Below, one piece after another: positions 16,704 through 26,325 of a stretch of 64,000 nt of DNA. Within the stretch, counting starts at the first letter, position 1, and each line of letters starts with the position of its first letter. This stretch comes from Paenibacillus sp. BIC5C1 (GTDB lineage: Bacteria; Bacillota; Bacilli; Paenibacillales; Paenibacillaceae): NCBI RefSeq assembly GCF_032399705.1, contig NZ_CP135922.1, positions 6,448,001 through 6,512,000 of the forward strand, in the 5' to 3' direction. The position numbers and the translations under genes are program-made. The notes under the pieces are model-generated. The model made no database searches and was not told the origin of the DNA. It saw only the letters and a list, made by a program, of their open reading frames with translations.

Positions 16704-17768
16704 TTATTTCACCGCTTCTTCATAGATGCTTTTCTCCAGTGCTTCATCCAGATTGGCGGCTTTCTTGATCAAGCCATACTTCAGGGCAATATCCGCAGTT
16801 CGGGTAAACGATTCATCCACAAAACTGCCCACCTGTTTCTCCGTAAATCCTTCCGGGCGAATCAGCTTAGCAATCTCTTCAAGCATGGTCACCTGATGTT
16901 CGCGGGTCGTGCTGCCGTCCGTCACATTCTTCATCACGATATCCACCGTTTCATTCTGATTGTCGATGGCGTAGTTCCAGCCCTTCAGAACGGCACGGGT
17001 CACTTTCACCGCGAGCTCTTTATTACTGTCCACCCAATCCTTCTTGGCAATCAGCGTATCCTCCAGCATCCCAACACCGGCATCTTCAATATTGAACACA
17101 TCCAGATCAGACTCTTTCGTTCCGCTTTCCAGTACCACGTGATATTCGTTATAGATCGTTGCCGTCGCCACATCTACCTGATCATTGAAAAACTGATCCA
17201 TTGTGAATCCCTGCTTCACCAGTTCAATATCCTTCTTTGGATCAAGGCCGTTCTTCTCCATAAAAGCGAGAACCTGAAACTGCTGGCTACCGAACCATGT
17301 GCTCACTTTCTTGCCTTTCATCTGGGCGGGATCGGTAATACCTGCGGACTTCTTGGCAATCAATCGATAACTGCTCTTCTGCGAAATCTGGGCGAGGGAG
17401 ACCAGCGGAAGACCGTTATCCCGACTGACCAGCAAACTGTCTACCCCAGTGATGCCCACATCGGCTGCGCCGTTGACCACCTGCTGTTCGATCACGATAT
17501 CCGGGCCACCCGGAATAATCTCGGCATCAATACCTTCATCTGCAAAAAAACCTTTCTCTTTAGCCGCATATATCCCGGCGAACTGAGCCTGAGGCACCCA
17601 TTTGAGCTGAATCTTCACTTTGGTTAAGGGCTGATCTGACCCTGCCGCTCCCTCCGAGCTGGCAGCGGCAGGGGTGACGGACGGCTCTGATTTCGCAGAG
17701 CATGCTCCCAGCATCGCAACGACCAACAGTACCAGCACCAGAAAACCCGGTTTTAACGTTTTGTACAT
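16704..17768 (-). CDS. NMT1/THI5-like substrate-binding lipoprotein of a pyrimidine-type importer
   Basis: A 354-residue secreted binding protein. Its N-terminal signal ends in the lipobox MLGAC (Cys at about 23), so it is anchored to the outer face of the membrane. After a Ser/Ala-rich linker, VKIQLKWVPQAQFAGIYAAKEKGFF is the hallmark of the NMT1/THI5 family, whose members bind pyrimidine precursors, riboflavin or related small ring compounds. It lies next to two permeases and an ATPase and directly upstream of pyrimidine breakdown enzymes, so the ligand is probably a pyrimidine base, dihydropyrimidine or hydantoin. No riboswitch is seen upstream, which argues against a thiamine transporter. 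Confidence 0.9.
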   Translation of the reverse strand: MYKTLKPGFLVLVLLVVAMLGACSAKSEPSVTPAAASSEGAAGSDQPLTKVKIQLKWVPQAQFAGIYAAKEKGFFADEGIDAEIIPGGPDIVIEQQVVNGAADVGITGVDSLLVSRDNGLPLVSLAQISQKSSYRLIAKKSAGITDPAQMKGKKVSTWFGSQQFQVLAFMEKNGLDPKKDIELVKQGFTMDQFFNDQVDVATATIYNEYHVVLESGTKESDLDVFNIEDAGVGMLEDTLIAKKDWVDSNKELAVKVTRAVLKGWNYAIDNQNETVDIVMKNVTDGSTTREHQVTMLEEIAKLIRPEGFTEKQVGSFVDESFTRTADIALKYGLIKKAANLDEALEKSIYEEAVK

Positions 17769-17867
17769 ATACAGAACAACCCCCTGTTTATATAAGGATT
17801 TTCAATCAGGTACTGTGAAGCCCTGCTTCACGAGTCAATCAATCTGTGGTTGGCACCTTGATGAGCT

Positions 17868-18818
17868 TTACGGATCGGTACGTGCATGATTCCACGGGAT
17901 CAGCCGTTTCTCGGCCAGAACGACGGCCTCATACAACACAATACCGAGCACGGCAGCGATAACAATACAGGACCAGGCAAGTGGCATGTTTGCCAGTCGG
18001 ATCTGATCCGAGAGCAAGTAACCCAGCCCCTGGGAGGCGATGAAAAATTCACCCACAATGGCGCCAATAATGCTGGTCGACATATTAATTTTCAGACCTG
18101 CGAAGAGGGAAGGCATTGCATGTGGCCAGCGCAGCTTCACGAAAACCTGCAACCTACTGGCGGCAAGACCACCCATCAGATCACTGTATTGCGGCTGAAT
18201 CGAGGTCAAGCCCTTGAATAAACTGACAGCCATGGCAGCCATCGTAATTACAGCCACAACGGCAATTCGGGACCAGATACCATCCCCAAACCAGTTGTTC
18301 ATAATCGGGGCCAGCGCAACAATCGGAACGGCGTTCAGTGCTGACATCACGGCAACCGCCGCCCTGCCGCTCGTCGGGAAAAAGGATGCACCCGCAGCGG
18401 CCAAGGCTCCCAGCAAGGAGCCGAGCAGAAAACCACCCAGCATCTCGGTTCCGCTATACATCGCGTATCGGAAAAGCATCTCTGCGTTTTCCCTGATGGA
18501 CGCTGCAATCGCTGACGGAACAGGCAATTGGTAACTTTCAAGCGAGAATAACTGATGGAACAATCGAAGCTGCCACAGGGTAAGAAATAAGGCTCCGGCA
18601 AGCCACGGCAGTAGGCGCAGTCCAATTGATCTTTTGCGAACACCACTACCCAGCCGCCTCTGTCCGGCTTGTCCCTGATGTCCATCGATATCCGTACTTG
18701 AAGGGGATGTCACCCTAACCGAATCCGCGATAGACTCCCCAATAGATACCGTACCTGAGACAGCTGCCGTCGCACCCTCCTCACCTTTGCGGCTTACCAC
18801 CACACTTTCATTCATCAT
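17868..18818 (-). CDS. ABC transporter permease (SsuC/ThiX-type), second subunit
   Basis: A 316-residue permease with about six membrane helices after an unusually long hydrophilic N-terminus of roughly 75 residues rich in Ser, Arg and Gly. The binding-protein-dependent transport motif appears as LMGGLAASRLQVFVKLRWPHAMPSLFAGLK, the EAA loop that docks to the ATPase. ATG 18818 overlaps the stop of the preceding permease (ATGA) and has a GGGAGGG ribosome binding site. With the other permease it forms the heterodimeric channel of the importer. The extended N-terminus is odd for the family and could be a start-site artefact, but no better-placed start is seen before the first helix. Confidence 0.88.
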   Translation of the reverse strand: MMNESVVVSRKGEEGATAAVSGTVSIGESIADSVRVTSPSSTDIDGHQGQAGQRRLGSGVRKRSIGLRLLPWLAGALFLTLWQLRLFHQLFSLESYQLPVPSAIAASIRENAEMLFRYAMYSGTEMLGGFLLGSLLGALAAAGASFFPTSGRAAVAVMSALNAVPIVALAPIMNNWFGDGIWSRIAVVAVITMAAMAVSLFKGLTSIQPQYSDLMGGLAASRLQVFVKLRWPHAMPSLFAGLKINMSTSIIGAIVGEFFIASQGLGYLLSDQIRLANMPLAWSCIVIAAVLGIVLYEAVVLAEKRLIPWNHARTDP

Positions 18819-19627
18819 GCAGCACGCCCTCCCTTGCCCCTGAATTCGGGCTGCCATGGGGTTAGCCAGCGCTCAGCAAGGCTGATGGCAAGATACGAGA
18901 TGAGTCCAATGCCAATGCTGAGCATGATGGTCGCCCAGAACATGCCAATTTGGGCACTGCCATAATACAAGGAACTGACCATCAGTACACCAAGTCCATC
19001 CGGGGCTCCCATTAGCTCCACCACAATGGAAGAGGTGACTGCAAGTGGAGCAGCTATTTTCATACCGGAAAACAGACCGGGCAGCGCTGAGGGCAGCAGA
19101 CATTTGATATAACGCGCAGGCAGGGAAGCTCCACAGGAACGCATAAGCTCCAGATGCTCCGGTGCTGCACTTTTTAATCCTTTGAGTGTGTGGATGATAA
19201 TCGGGAAGAACGTAACGTAAGCCGCCATTATAATTCGGGCCCACTCGGCGTTATGGATGATGCCATAGACAATGGGCGCAAGACCGATTACGGGCACCAT
19301 CTGGGAAGAGATGACATACGGAGATAAGGTGCGTTCCACCCAAGCCGCCACACTCATGAGCAGGGCCAACAGCAGACCCAACACGGTCCCACCGGCAAAA
19401 CCGATCGCTGCATTCCCAAACGTTACGGCCCCCTGTTCAGCCAATGTGCCTGAGTACCGAAACAGGGCTGCGAGAACCTCATGGAGATAAGGAAGACGGG
19501 ATGCTGCTTGCTGGGGTGACATGAACAAGTGGAGAATCCAGGCGATACCTTCCCACAGGAGCAATACGGACAAAATCCAGATCACTACCCAGGAGCGAAA
19601 ACCCAGCTTATTGGTGTGCAGGAACAT
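18815..19627 (-). CDS. ABC transporter permease (SsuC/ThiX-type), first subunit
   Basis: A permease of about 270 residues with five to six membrane helices and the EAA-type loop (LELMRSCGASLPARYIKCLLPSALPGLFSGMK). It overlaps the ATPase gene before it and the second permease after it, so all three are tightly coupled. The start is uncertain: ATG 19627 has AGGAG 13 bases upstream, while ATG 19648 (7 residues more) lacks a ribosome binding site. With its partner it would import the ligand of the NMT1-type binding protein. Confidence 0.88.
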   Translation of the reverse strand: MFLHTNKLGFRSWVVIWILSVLLLWEGIAWILHLFMSPQQAASRLPYLHEVLAALFRYSGTLAEQGAVTFGNAAIGFAGGTVLGLLLALLMSVAAWVERTLSPYVISSQMVPVIGLAPIVYGIIHNAEWARIIMAAYVTFFPIIIHTLKGLKSAAPEHLELMRSCGASLPARYIKCLLPSALPGLFSGMKIAAPLAVTSSIVVELMGAPDGLGVLMVSSLYYGSAQIGMFWATIMLSIGIGLISYLAISLAERWLTPWQPEFRGKGGRAA

Positions 19628-20423
19628 GGATTGGATCACGCTCCTCATAGAAACAATTGCGGATGGTGGTCATCATGCGGTAAAAGGCTTCGGTTTCCCT
19701 CAGCTCTCGGTCCCGCTCAGCTGGCAGGTTGACGGAATGAATGGAGTGCACCTGACCAGGGTGTGCGGAGAGGACGATGATTCGATCAGATAGAAATACG
19801 GCTTCGGGGATACTGTGTGTAACAAAAAGGAATGTCTTGCCTGTAGATCGCTTAATATCAAGCAGCTCCAGCTGCAGCTTCTCCTTCGTGAATTCATCCA
19901 GTGCGGAAAAAGGTTCATCCATAAGCAGCAATGGCGGATCAAGCGCGAGTGCACGTGCAATGGAAACACGCTGCTGCATGCCCCCACTGAGCTGCCATGG
20001 ATAATGGTCAGCAAAACGGGTCAGCCCGACCATTTCAAGCAGTTCACCACTCATGCGGCGGCACTCCTTCCGGCTTGTGCCGAGCAGTTCCAGTGGAAGC
20101 TCTACATTGTGGCGCACCGTGCGCCAATCAAACAGAGCTGGAGTCTGGAACACGATACCGAACTGGCGCTGCAACCGCGCCCGCTCCGGTTCTTCTCCGG
20201 CAACACGGATGCTGCCTGTCGTTGGTTGGAGCAAATCGGCTACGAGTCGCAGCAGGGTGGACTTGCCACACCCCGAGGGACCAAGCAGAGAGACAAATTC
20301 ATTGGAATGGATTTGAAATGAAACATCGGACAAAGCGGTAATTTGTTGTGCTCCACTGCCAAATACAACGGACACATGATCCAGCTCAATATGGCAGGTG
20401 TCGGGGACGATGATAGAGGACAT
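19608..20423 (-). CDS. ABC transporter ATP-binding protein of the pyrimidine-type importer
   Basis: A 271-residue cytoplasmic ATPase of the nitrate/sulfonate/taurine class. Walker A GPSGCGKSTLL, signature LSGGMQQRVSIARAL and Walker B LLLMDEPFSALD are intact, as is the switch His in FVTHSIPEA. ATG 20423 is chosen because AAGGAG lies 7 bases upstream, whereas the ATG at 20429 touches it. This is the first gene of the catabolic operon, which then runs through two permeases, the binding protein and six enzyme genes to 8384. A candidate promoter with a palindromic operator lies about 170-210 bases upstream. Confidence 0.92.
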   Translation of the reverse strand: MSSIIVPDTCHIELDHVSVVFGSGAQQITALSDVSFQIHSNEFVSLLGPSGCGKSTLLRLVADLLQPTTGSIRVAGEEPERARLQRQFGIVFQTPALFDWRTVRHNVELPLELLGTSRKECRRMSGELLEMVGLTRFADHYPWQLSGGMQQRVSIARALALDPPLLLMDEPFSALDEFTKEKLQLELLDIKRSTGKTFLFVTHSIPEAVFLSDRIIVLSAHPGQVHSIHSVNLPAERDRELRETEAFYRMMTTIRNCFYEERDPIHVPAHQ

Positions 20424-20585
20424 AGGCATTCTCCTTTTCGCGGGAAGCTCGCAATCTTTTCACACCAAGGCTGAATGGAAGGTTTATATACACGAACGTA
20501 ACAGGTTTTGCTTGTTAGGTAATACTATATATCTTTGGGCCGGAATTACATTATACAGACTGTTTTGAATATGGGCCTGTTCATG

Positions 20586-20654
20586 TTACACAGTGTAAAA
20601 TAATACCAATTCTCAGTCCTAAACATGTCAATGTCCGTGTATGTTATCTAACAT
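20586..20654 (-). promoter_or_regulatory. Candidate promoter and operators of the pyrimidine operon
   Basis: On the minus strand TTGACA (20631-20626) is followed after 17 bases by TGGTAT, with TATTAT 3 bases further on. Just downstream lies a perfect dyad, TTACAC-A-GTGTAA (20586-20598). Upstream of the -35, ATGTTA-TC-TAACAT (20641-20654) is a second perfect dyad. The arrangement fits a regulated promoter for the ATPase gene starting at 20423. Which regulator binds is not known; PucR-type or other control is possible. Confidence 0.5.
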
Positions 20655-20968
20655 CTTCTTCACTCACACAGAACTCTTGTAATATTCAAATAAAGGCGCA
20701 TAATCATTTGTATTTATTGAATAAATATTCGGAAAATATGACATATACCCTCGTATTCTTGGTGATTTTCTTGTATAAACATTGATAACAGCATTTTCGC
20801 AAAATGCTCATATAGAAGGACGTGAAATCTCGCCCCGATACGGTGTCTGGTTCTGGGATCATGAAGGCGGTGTCATTGATTCCCGTCCACCACCCATAGT
20901 GGCTGGATAATCGCGTTTCCGAACAGTCTCGCAAAAGATTTTCAAAATCAGAAATCGGGGTGGTCCGT
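20655..20968. other. Intergenic region upstream of the methyl-accepting protein
   Basis: No convincing gene. Two perfect palindromes are present: TATTTATT-G-AATAAATA (20711-20727) and AGCATTTT-CGC-AAAATGCT (20790-20808). A short open frame from a TTG near 20781 to TAA 20910 has coding-like composition (WFWDHEGG) but no ribosome binding site. Promoter elements for the downstream gene are not clear. Confidence 0.4.
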
Positions 20969-23191
20969 ATGTTTGATTGGCTGGGATGGAGAAAAGGGTG
21001 GCCGCTGTGGCGGTCGTATCGGTTGAATGCAAATATTAAGCAAGATGTAGAAGAAATATTTGAGGGGATCGCCGAGACCCGGCGGCAGCTTTTGATGGAT
21101 TGGGCTGAAGAGCAGTGGAATCATCTGGATCGATTGCTTCAGCAAATACGGACCGTTCATCCGCAGGGTGTACTGCAAAGTACGGAAGATGTACAAGGAT
21201 TGGAGGTATGGTTCGCAGCAAGTTATGTACGCGCTACGGATAGTACTGAGCTTTTTATGCTGAACGAGCAAAACCAGGTTGTATTTTCTACATATAAGAA
21301 ACATATTGGACAAGTCTACGAAGATGGAAATGATTTGATAGGACCAGGATTGAGGCATACCCAAGCGGATATCAACGGACAAAAGTGCTTGTTTGGACCT
21401 TATTCTGATCCGCTCACACTAGAAATTGGACCACGTTCTTCCACTTTTCACGATGATGTAACCTTGATTTTTATCGAACCTATCATGGAAAACGGCCGTT
21501 ACATCGGTTCCCTGTGCAGTCGTGTGCCTAATGATGTATTGGGCGATCTGATCCAACGTGAATCAGGCCACATCTACCCCGATTCCGGGGATAATTATCT
21601 TTTTATGGCTGAATCAAGACTGCGGCCCACGCTTCAACCCGGGACTGCCCTGTCCCGCAGCCGCTTCGAGGATCTTACATTCACTCATGGGGAGAATCTG
21701 AAAGACGGCGTAACCACCGAATGGGGCGTTGTATCTGTTAAAGAACATACCGAATTGGAACTGATGTTTACCGATCCTTCCACCAACGAACTGCATCCTG
21801 GTGTAGCGAATACCATTCGCAATGGCTCCAATCTGTTTGTGGCTTTTCCGGGTTATTCAGACTATCGTCATATATCAGTTATTGGTAAAGGCATCACGTT
21901 CCAGCTTCCCCACTGTCCGGATCTGTGGGGCATGATGTGTGAAGGTGACCTGGAGGAAGTGTACCGGATACGCAGCATTGGCTGGCGCCAATTCAAGCAG
22001 CACAGCTTGTACATCCTGTTGTCGGGCATTGCGGGAGCGGCACTTGTATATGCGCTGACTGGAAGTGCATGGAGCGCAGCAGCCATCGCTGCCTTTAATA
22101 TCATCTATGGATTCCTGACTGCAAGCCAGCTGCAACGAAAACATGTTCAACGGGTCCATGAGGATTTACGCCGCATTAGCCGATTTATTCGAATTAACGC
22201 CGAAGGCAAAGGGGATCTTACCCAGCGTCTGGATACGTCGGCTTTTGCCCAGGATGAATCAGGTGAGCTGGCGAAATGGATTAATAATATGATCGACTCT
22301 CTTGAAGGAATTATGCTCAAGGTACAGCTTGCCACCGTGGATGTGATGAACAACCAGCACCAGATGCGGGCGTCAACGGAAACTACACATGGAACAACCG
22401 AACGTGTAAATCTCAAACTCGGCTCCATGATTCAGGGGATACGCAAGCAGCTAGAGGACCTGGATCAGGCCAAAGTAGCCGCCGACGAAATGCGCCTCAC
22501 CTTACAGCAACTTGAAGTGTCCGCCACAGAGCAGATTGACGTTGCGCGTCAGGAAGTGGAGCGTATCGGAGACAAAATGACTCAGATTTCTGGAGCAGTG
22601 TCCGACACCAACCATACGATTCTATCTTTTATGTCGACCATGCAGGACATCTACCGTGCACTTGCTGTCATTGATGAAATTTCGGCACAAACCAACCTGC
22701 TCGCACTGAATGCTTCCATAGAAGCAGCCCATGTTGGCGAACACGGACGTGGATTTGCCGTCGTTGCCGGTGAAATCCGCAAACTTGCCGAACTATCCCG
22801 TTCCTCCACGGAAGATATTCATCAGATTCTGGATAATATCTCTGTAGCGGCAGGAGCAGCCTCACAATCCATCAAGGAAGGCGATCAGGTGCTGGCTGAA
22901 GGCACCACCCTTGTTCAGGCTGCTTCGCGTTTGCTCCAAAGTGCGACGGCTGAAGAGCCCCAAAGAACACAGGTTGTAGATCAGGTCGTGGTATTGATGG
23001 AGAATATCGCAGCCATCAGCCACAAAAACCGTTCCACGTCTTCGGAGGTGGAAGCTGAGATGGTCGAGCTTATTAACGACATGCTGCACGTTCAGCATTC
23101 ATCGCACAATGTAGAAGCCATCACGGTCTTCTTGCAACAGCTTGTCGGACAATTTCAACTGACCCCTTCCGATAAAAACGTAATTACCTGA
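20969..23191 (+). CDS. Methyl-accepting chemotaxis-type transducer with N-terminal soluble sensor
   Basis: A 740-residue signal transducer. The first 340 residues are hydrophilic, with no N-terminal membrane helix or signal peptide, and look like a Cache/PAS-type sensor ([24 protein letters not shown], later [17 protein letters not shown]). Residues about 346-386 form a hydrophobic hairpin of two helices. A HAMP-like segment and a methyl-accepting signalling domain follow, with the hairpin tip [19 protein letters not shown] and [16 protein letters not shown] near residues 567-607. The usual RAGEHGRGF is HVGEHGRGF here. Without an N-terminal helix the sensor should face the cytoplasm. ATG 20969 follows a GGGGTGG sequence; GTG 20960 is possible. 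It would signal to CheA/CheW encoded elsewhere. Confidence 0.85.
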   Translation: MFDWLGWRKGWPLWRSYRLNANIKQDVEEIFEGIAETRRQLLMDWAEEQWNHLDRLLQQIRTVHPQGVLQSTEDVQGLEVWFAASYVRATDSTELFMLNEQNQVVFSTYKKHIGQVYEDGNDLIGPGLRHTQADINGQKCLFGPYSDPLTLEIGPRSSTFHDDVTLIFIEPIMENGRYIGSLCSRVPNDVLGDLIQRESGHIYPDSGDNYLFMAESRLRPTLQPGTALSRSRFEDLTFTHGENLKDGVTTEWGVVSVKEHTELELMFTDPSTNELHPGVANTIRNGSNLFVAFPGYSDYRHISVIGKGITFQLPHCPDLWGMMCEGDLEEVYRIRSIGWRQFKQHSLYILLSGIAGAALVYALTGSAWSAAAIAAFNIIYGFLTASQLQRKHVQRVHEDLRRISRFIRINAEGKGDLTQRLDTSAFAQDESGELAKWINNMIDSLEGIMLKVQLATVDVMNNQHQMRASTETTHGTTERVNLKLGSMIQGIRKQLEDLDQAKVAADEMRLTLQQLEVSATEQIDVARQEVERIGDKMTQISGAVSDTNHTILSFMSTMQDIYRALAVIDEISAQTNLLALNASIEAAHVGEHGRGFAVVAGEIRKLAELSRSSTEDIHQILDNISVAAGAASQSIKEGDQVLAEGTTLVQAASRLLQSATAEEPQRTQVVDQVVVLMENIAAISHKNRSTSSEVEAEMVELINDMLHVQHSSHNVEAITVFLQQLVGQFQLTPSDKNVIT

Positions 23192-23310
23192 CGTCATCAT
23201 TGACGCGGATTGGAGAAATAGCTAAAATTTGATGCAACTGTTGGTTTAGATATTGTCGGTTCATCTCATATAGAAGCTTTCCAATCTGAATCAATGAAAG
23301 GGTGGTCTGC

Positions 23311-24312
23311 ATGGAAATGCTCCAGGATTCTTTTGGCAGAATACATGACTACATCCGTATTTCTGTTACGGACCGCTGTAATTTGCGTTGTGTGTACTGT
23401 ATGCCCGAAGAAGGCATGGAATTTGCCCCGCATGACCAAATTATGAGCTACGAGGAAATCGCACAGGTGCTCAAAGTGCTGGCTCCAATGGGAATGCGCA
23501 AAGTCCGTCTGACCGGAGGCGAGCCTCTGGTACGGAAAGATCTGCATCAACTCGTAAGTATGATCTCGGCCATTGACGGGATTGAAGATATTGCGTTAAC
23601 TACCAATGCATTGTTGCTGGACAAACAGGCCCAGGCCCTGAAAGATGCTGGACTGAACCGGATTAATATTAGTCTGGATTCCCTGCAGGCGAGCCGGTTC
23701 TCCATGATTACTCGCGGCGGGGATGTAAATAAGGTGCTAAAAGGCATTGAAGCCGCCACGGCAGTTGGACTTGCTCCGATCAAGCTGAATGTCGTCTTAA
23801 TGAAGGGCATCAATGATGATGAGATCAAAGATTTCATTGCCATGACCATAGATCAGCCATTACATGTGCGCTTCATTGAATATATGCCGATTGGGCAGGC
23901 TTCAGATTCATGGCGCAAATCGTATTTGCCGCTGGAAGCAGTCACGGACGTATGCGCGGAGGCTGGCTGGACGGTGGAAAATACGACAGGTCCGGCAGGT
24001 AATGGTCCATCACGAAACATGAAGATTGCCGGTTCACAAGGGACATTCGGATTGATCCATCCGGTCAGTGATCACTTCTGTGATAACTGCAACCGACTCC
24101 GCCTGACAGCAGACGGGCATATCAAAGCTTGTCTGTACTGGTCGGATGAATACAATGTTCGCCGCTTCGTAGATGCCCCCGATGCTATGGCAGCTCTCTT
24201 CCTCAAGGCCCTTGGCACCAAACCGAAGAATCACGAAATGGCGCTGGCCCTAGAGCAAAAAATGCAAAGTCATACACCGACGGTACGACGGATGTCCCAG
24301 ATTGGTGGTTAG
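23311..24312 (+). CDS. moaA: GTP 3',8-cyclase MoaA
   Basis: A 333-residue radical SAM enzyme that makes the first step of molybdenum cofactor synthesis, converting GTP to 3',8-cyclo-dihydro-GTP. The SAM cluster motif CNLRCVYC is in residues about 24-31, followed by [11 protein letters not shown]. The C-terminal cluster is seen as [18 protein letters not shown], and the protein ends in the conserved Gly-Gly tail (QIGG). Length is normal. ATG 23311 has a GGGTGG-type ribosome binding site; the in-frame GTG at 23302 overlaps it. It stands alone between two chemotaxis-type genes; mobA is 13 kb away, and no other cofactor genes are in the window. A terminator follows at 24428. Confidence 0.96.
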   Translation: MEMLQDSFGRIHDYIRISVTDRCNLRCVYCMPEEGMEFAPHDQIMSYEEIAQVLKVLAPMGMRKVRLTGGEPLVRKDLHQLVSMISAIDGIEDIALTTNALLLDKQAQALKDAGLNRINISLDSLQASRFSMITRGGDVNKVLKGIEAATAVGLAPIKLNVVLMKGINDDEIKDFIAMTIDQPLHVRFIEYMPIGQASDSWRKSYLPLEAVTDVCAEAGWTVENTTGPAGNGPSRNMKIAGSQGTFGLIHPVSDHFCDNCNRLRLTADGHIKACLYWSDEYNVRRFVDAPDAMAALFLKALGTKPKNHEMALALEQKMQSHTPTVRRMSQIGG

Positions 24313-24427
24313 AAAAGCGTGATCCGGCGGGTAACACATCCATATGTATGTGCATCAGCGCAGGCAGATATAACAAATGTAAGCACCCGATATACTTCAC
24401 AAAATACAGCCATTATCAATGTACTAA

Positions 24428-24466
24428 AAGCTGCTGAGGTCAGATGATCCTCAGCAGCTTTTTTTT
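24428..24466 (+). terminator. Rho-independent terminator after moaA
   Basis: A perfect 12-bp stem, AAGCTGCTGAGG (24428-24439) with CCTCAGCAGCTT (24449-24460), followed by eight T residues. The 170 bases between it and the next gene are AT-rich with no clear feature. Confidence 0.93.
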
Positions 24467-24635
24467 CATATATTTTTCTTTTGTCTAACCTTTTTGATCC
24501 ATTTTCCTGATTTCAAAATTAAAATAAAATTATTCTGCCATTTGCCCTATTTAGGCCTTCAAGAATCCAGCAATTCTGACGATGAATATACAATACATCA
24601 CGATAATACGCACACATATATAGGAGTTGATCCAA

Positions 24636-25472
24636 TTGAATATTGTTGAAGCACTTGTTGCAGCAAGCCCGTATTTTAAAATCATGCTCAAGGAAAATGA
24701 TTTGATGATTGCTGTTACCGATATGGAACAGTTCCGGTATTACGTTCGGAGCGAAGATTTGGATCTCGGTATCAAGGCTGGAGATCCGATCTCGCTTGAA
24801 GATCCTACACTACGCCGGGCACTTATCCATGGTGAGACTTCAGCCAATCGTATTGAAGCGCATCATTACGGGACTCCCATTAACTCTGCGGCTACCCCGC
24901 TTCGAGATGAAGCAGGCCAGATCGTAGGCGCATTGGCCATTGGATTTTCACTCAAAAACGAGGAAAAACTGGAGCACTTCACCGACTTGATCGGAGAAAT
25001 CAGCGGTAAGTTAACCGATATGGTTCAGACTGTAGCTGCCCAGTCCCAGCAACTGACCGCTTCATCTTCACAGATTTTGGACAACACACGGATGGCGGTG
25101 CAAAACTCCAGTGAAGTCACCAAAGTGGCTTCATTTATTCGTGAAATTTCGGAGCAGACGAACCTGCTAGGCCTGAATGCTGCCATTGAGGCAGCTCGAG
25201 CAGGAGAAGCAGGCGCTGGCTTTGGCGTTGTTGCTACCGAAGTACGCAAATTATCCACCGGAACCAAAGAAGCTACAGTGAACATTGAACAGTCTTTGAA
25301 GGAAGTACAGCATTCCATTCGTCAGATGGAAGAGGAGATTACATCCATCGCCCAATCCAGCAACCAGCAGGCCGAACTCGTCACCGAGTTCAGCGAGGTG
25401 ATTGATCAACTGAACAATGCATCTCAGGATCTCAAAGCTTTCATTGAATCCATGCTATTGAAGGCAGAATAA
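24636..25472 (+). CDS. yfmS: Soluble methyl-accepting chemotaxis signalling protein (YfmS-like)
   Basis: A 278-residue cytoplasmic transducer without membrane segments. The N-terminal half (residues 1-115) is a small PAS/Cache-like sensor ([19 protein letters not shown], ending [11 protein letters not shown]). The C-terminal half is a short methyl-accepting signalling hairpin with the tip [38 protein letters not shown] (a shortened form is typical of YfmS). B. subtilis YfmS is a soluble chemotaxis protein of the same length and layout. TTG 24636 is chosen because GGAG at 24623-24626 is correctly spaced; the TTG at 24627 abuts it. It probably senses an intracellular cue and signals to the CheA array. 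The sensed ligand is unknown. Confidence 0.87.
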   Translation: MNIVEALVAASPYFKIMLKENDLMIAVTDMEQFRYYVRSEDLDLGIKAGDPISLEDPTLRRALIHGETSANRIEAHHYGTPINSAATPLRDEAGQIVGALAIGFSLKNEEKLEHFTDLIGEISGKLTDMVQTVAAQSQQLTASSSQILDNTRMAVQNSSEVTKVASFIREISEQTNLLGLNAAIEAARAGEAGAGFGVVATEVRKLSTGTKEATVNIEQSLKEVQHSIRQMEEEITSIAQSSNQQAELVTEFSEVIDQLNNASQDLKAFIESMLLKAE

Positions 25473-25519
25473 TATAGAGTACTCATTTGGCGCATTAAGT
25501 ATATGGCCAGCATATAAAC

Positions 25520-25554
25520 AATCCCCACACGTTTAATGTGAGGGGATTCTTTTC
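25520..25554. terminator. Terminator between yfmS-like and LysE-type genes
   Basis: AATCCCCACAC (25520-25530) pairs with GTGAGGGGATT (25538-25548), one mismatch, followed by a T-rich run. It lies between convergent genes and may serve both strands. Confidence 0.85.
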
Positions 25555-25559
25555 TATTT

Positions 25560-26168
25560 TTACGAGAGGATCAGCTTCCACAACATCATGCACGCCATTC
25601 CGACCATGACTACAGCGGACAACCGATTAAAGAAAACACTGACCCGGCCTGTACGATCTGTTCTACCTACCAGCCTGCCAGCACCTGCCAGTCCCAGAAA
25701 CCATACCCATGATACCACTGCCGCCGTTATTGCAAAATAAAAGCGTGCCACCCCTTCGTATTGAAGTGAACTGGTGCCGATTACGGCTACCGTGTCCAGC
25801 AAGGCATGCGGGTTAAGCAAGGAAACGGAAGCAGCAAAGGCGATCTGTCTTCCCGCAGACAGCACTGCTGCTGAACTGTTCGCAGGCCCGGATGACCTCC
25901 ATATGCTCCATGCCATATAGAGCAAAAACACACTCCCTCCTGCATACAATACATTCGCCAGAAGCGGCCATTGCAGCAAAATGAGGGACACCCCTCCGAC
26001 GGCTGCTCCAATCAACAACGTATCACTGAGTCCTGCGGTTACTATAGCTGGCAGCGCCCGTGCATAACTTCGCTGAGTCATGCCCTGATTAAAAATAAAC
26101 ACATTTTGTACACCAAGTGGCAAAATCAGACCAAACGCCAGCACCACCGCGTGAATAATTACACCCAT
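25560..26168 (-). CDS. LysE/ArgO-family amino acid exporter
   Basis: A 202-residue membrane protein with about six helices, the size of LysE/ArgO/RhtB-family exporters. The family features LPLGVQNVFIFNQGM in the first helix and SLLNPHALLDTVAVIG in the middle (conserved Asn-Pro) are clear. Such proteins expel basic or other amino acids and related metabolites. It is divergent from a MocR-type regulator, and the two share a 157-base intergenic region with repeated CCAACCA boxes. Regulation of this exporter by that regulator is therefore likely. Substrate is not predictable; ArgO-like basic amino acids are the first guess. Confidence 0.9.
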   Translation of the reverse strand: MGVIIHAVVLAFGLILPLGVQNVFIFNQGMTQRSYARALPAIVTAGLSDTLLIGAAVGGVSLILLQWPLLANVLYAGGSVFLLYMAWSIWRSSGPANSSAAVLSAGRQIAFAASVSLLNPHALLDTVAVIGTSSLQYEGVARFYFAITAAVVSWVWFLGLAGAGRLVGRTDRTGRVSVFFNRLSAVVMVGMACMMLWKLILS

Positions 26169-26222
26169 CGTTCATCCCCCTTAGATATGTCTCCATAGTA
26201 GTAGAGATAACGTCAGGCGTAA

Positions 26223-26253
26223 CCAACCACTTGGATGGCATCGGACCCAACCA
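26223..26253. promoter_or_regulatory. Direct repeat CCAACCA in the divergent lysE/mocR region
   Basis: CCAACCA occurs at 26223-26229 and again at 26247-26253, 24 bp apart, in the short region between the two divergent starts. MocR-type regulators bind direct repeats of this general kind. The repeats are visible; binding is inferred. Confidence 0.4.
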
Positions 26254-26325
26254 AATGATATAGTGTTCAAAATAAGAGAACACGTAAATCCCATCACTCA
26301 TTCTATAAGGGAGGCAAATCTACCC

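Noticed and set aside
20781..20910. Short + strand frame from a TTG with coding-like tail (WFWDHEGGVIDSRPP)
   Set aside because: No ribosome binding site, preceded by a stop in the same frame and not in frame with the following transducer gene. Could be a remnant, but not supported enough to call.
20704..20934. 76-codon open frame on the - strand
   Set aside because: AT-rich, poorly coding in composition, no ribosome binding site, and located in a region of palindromes.
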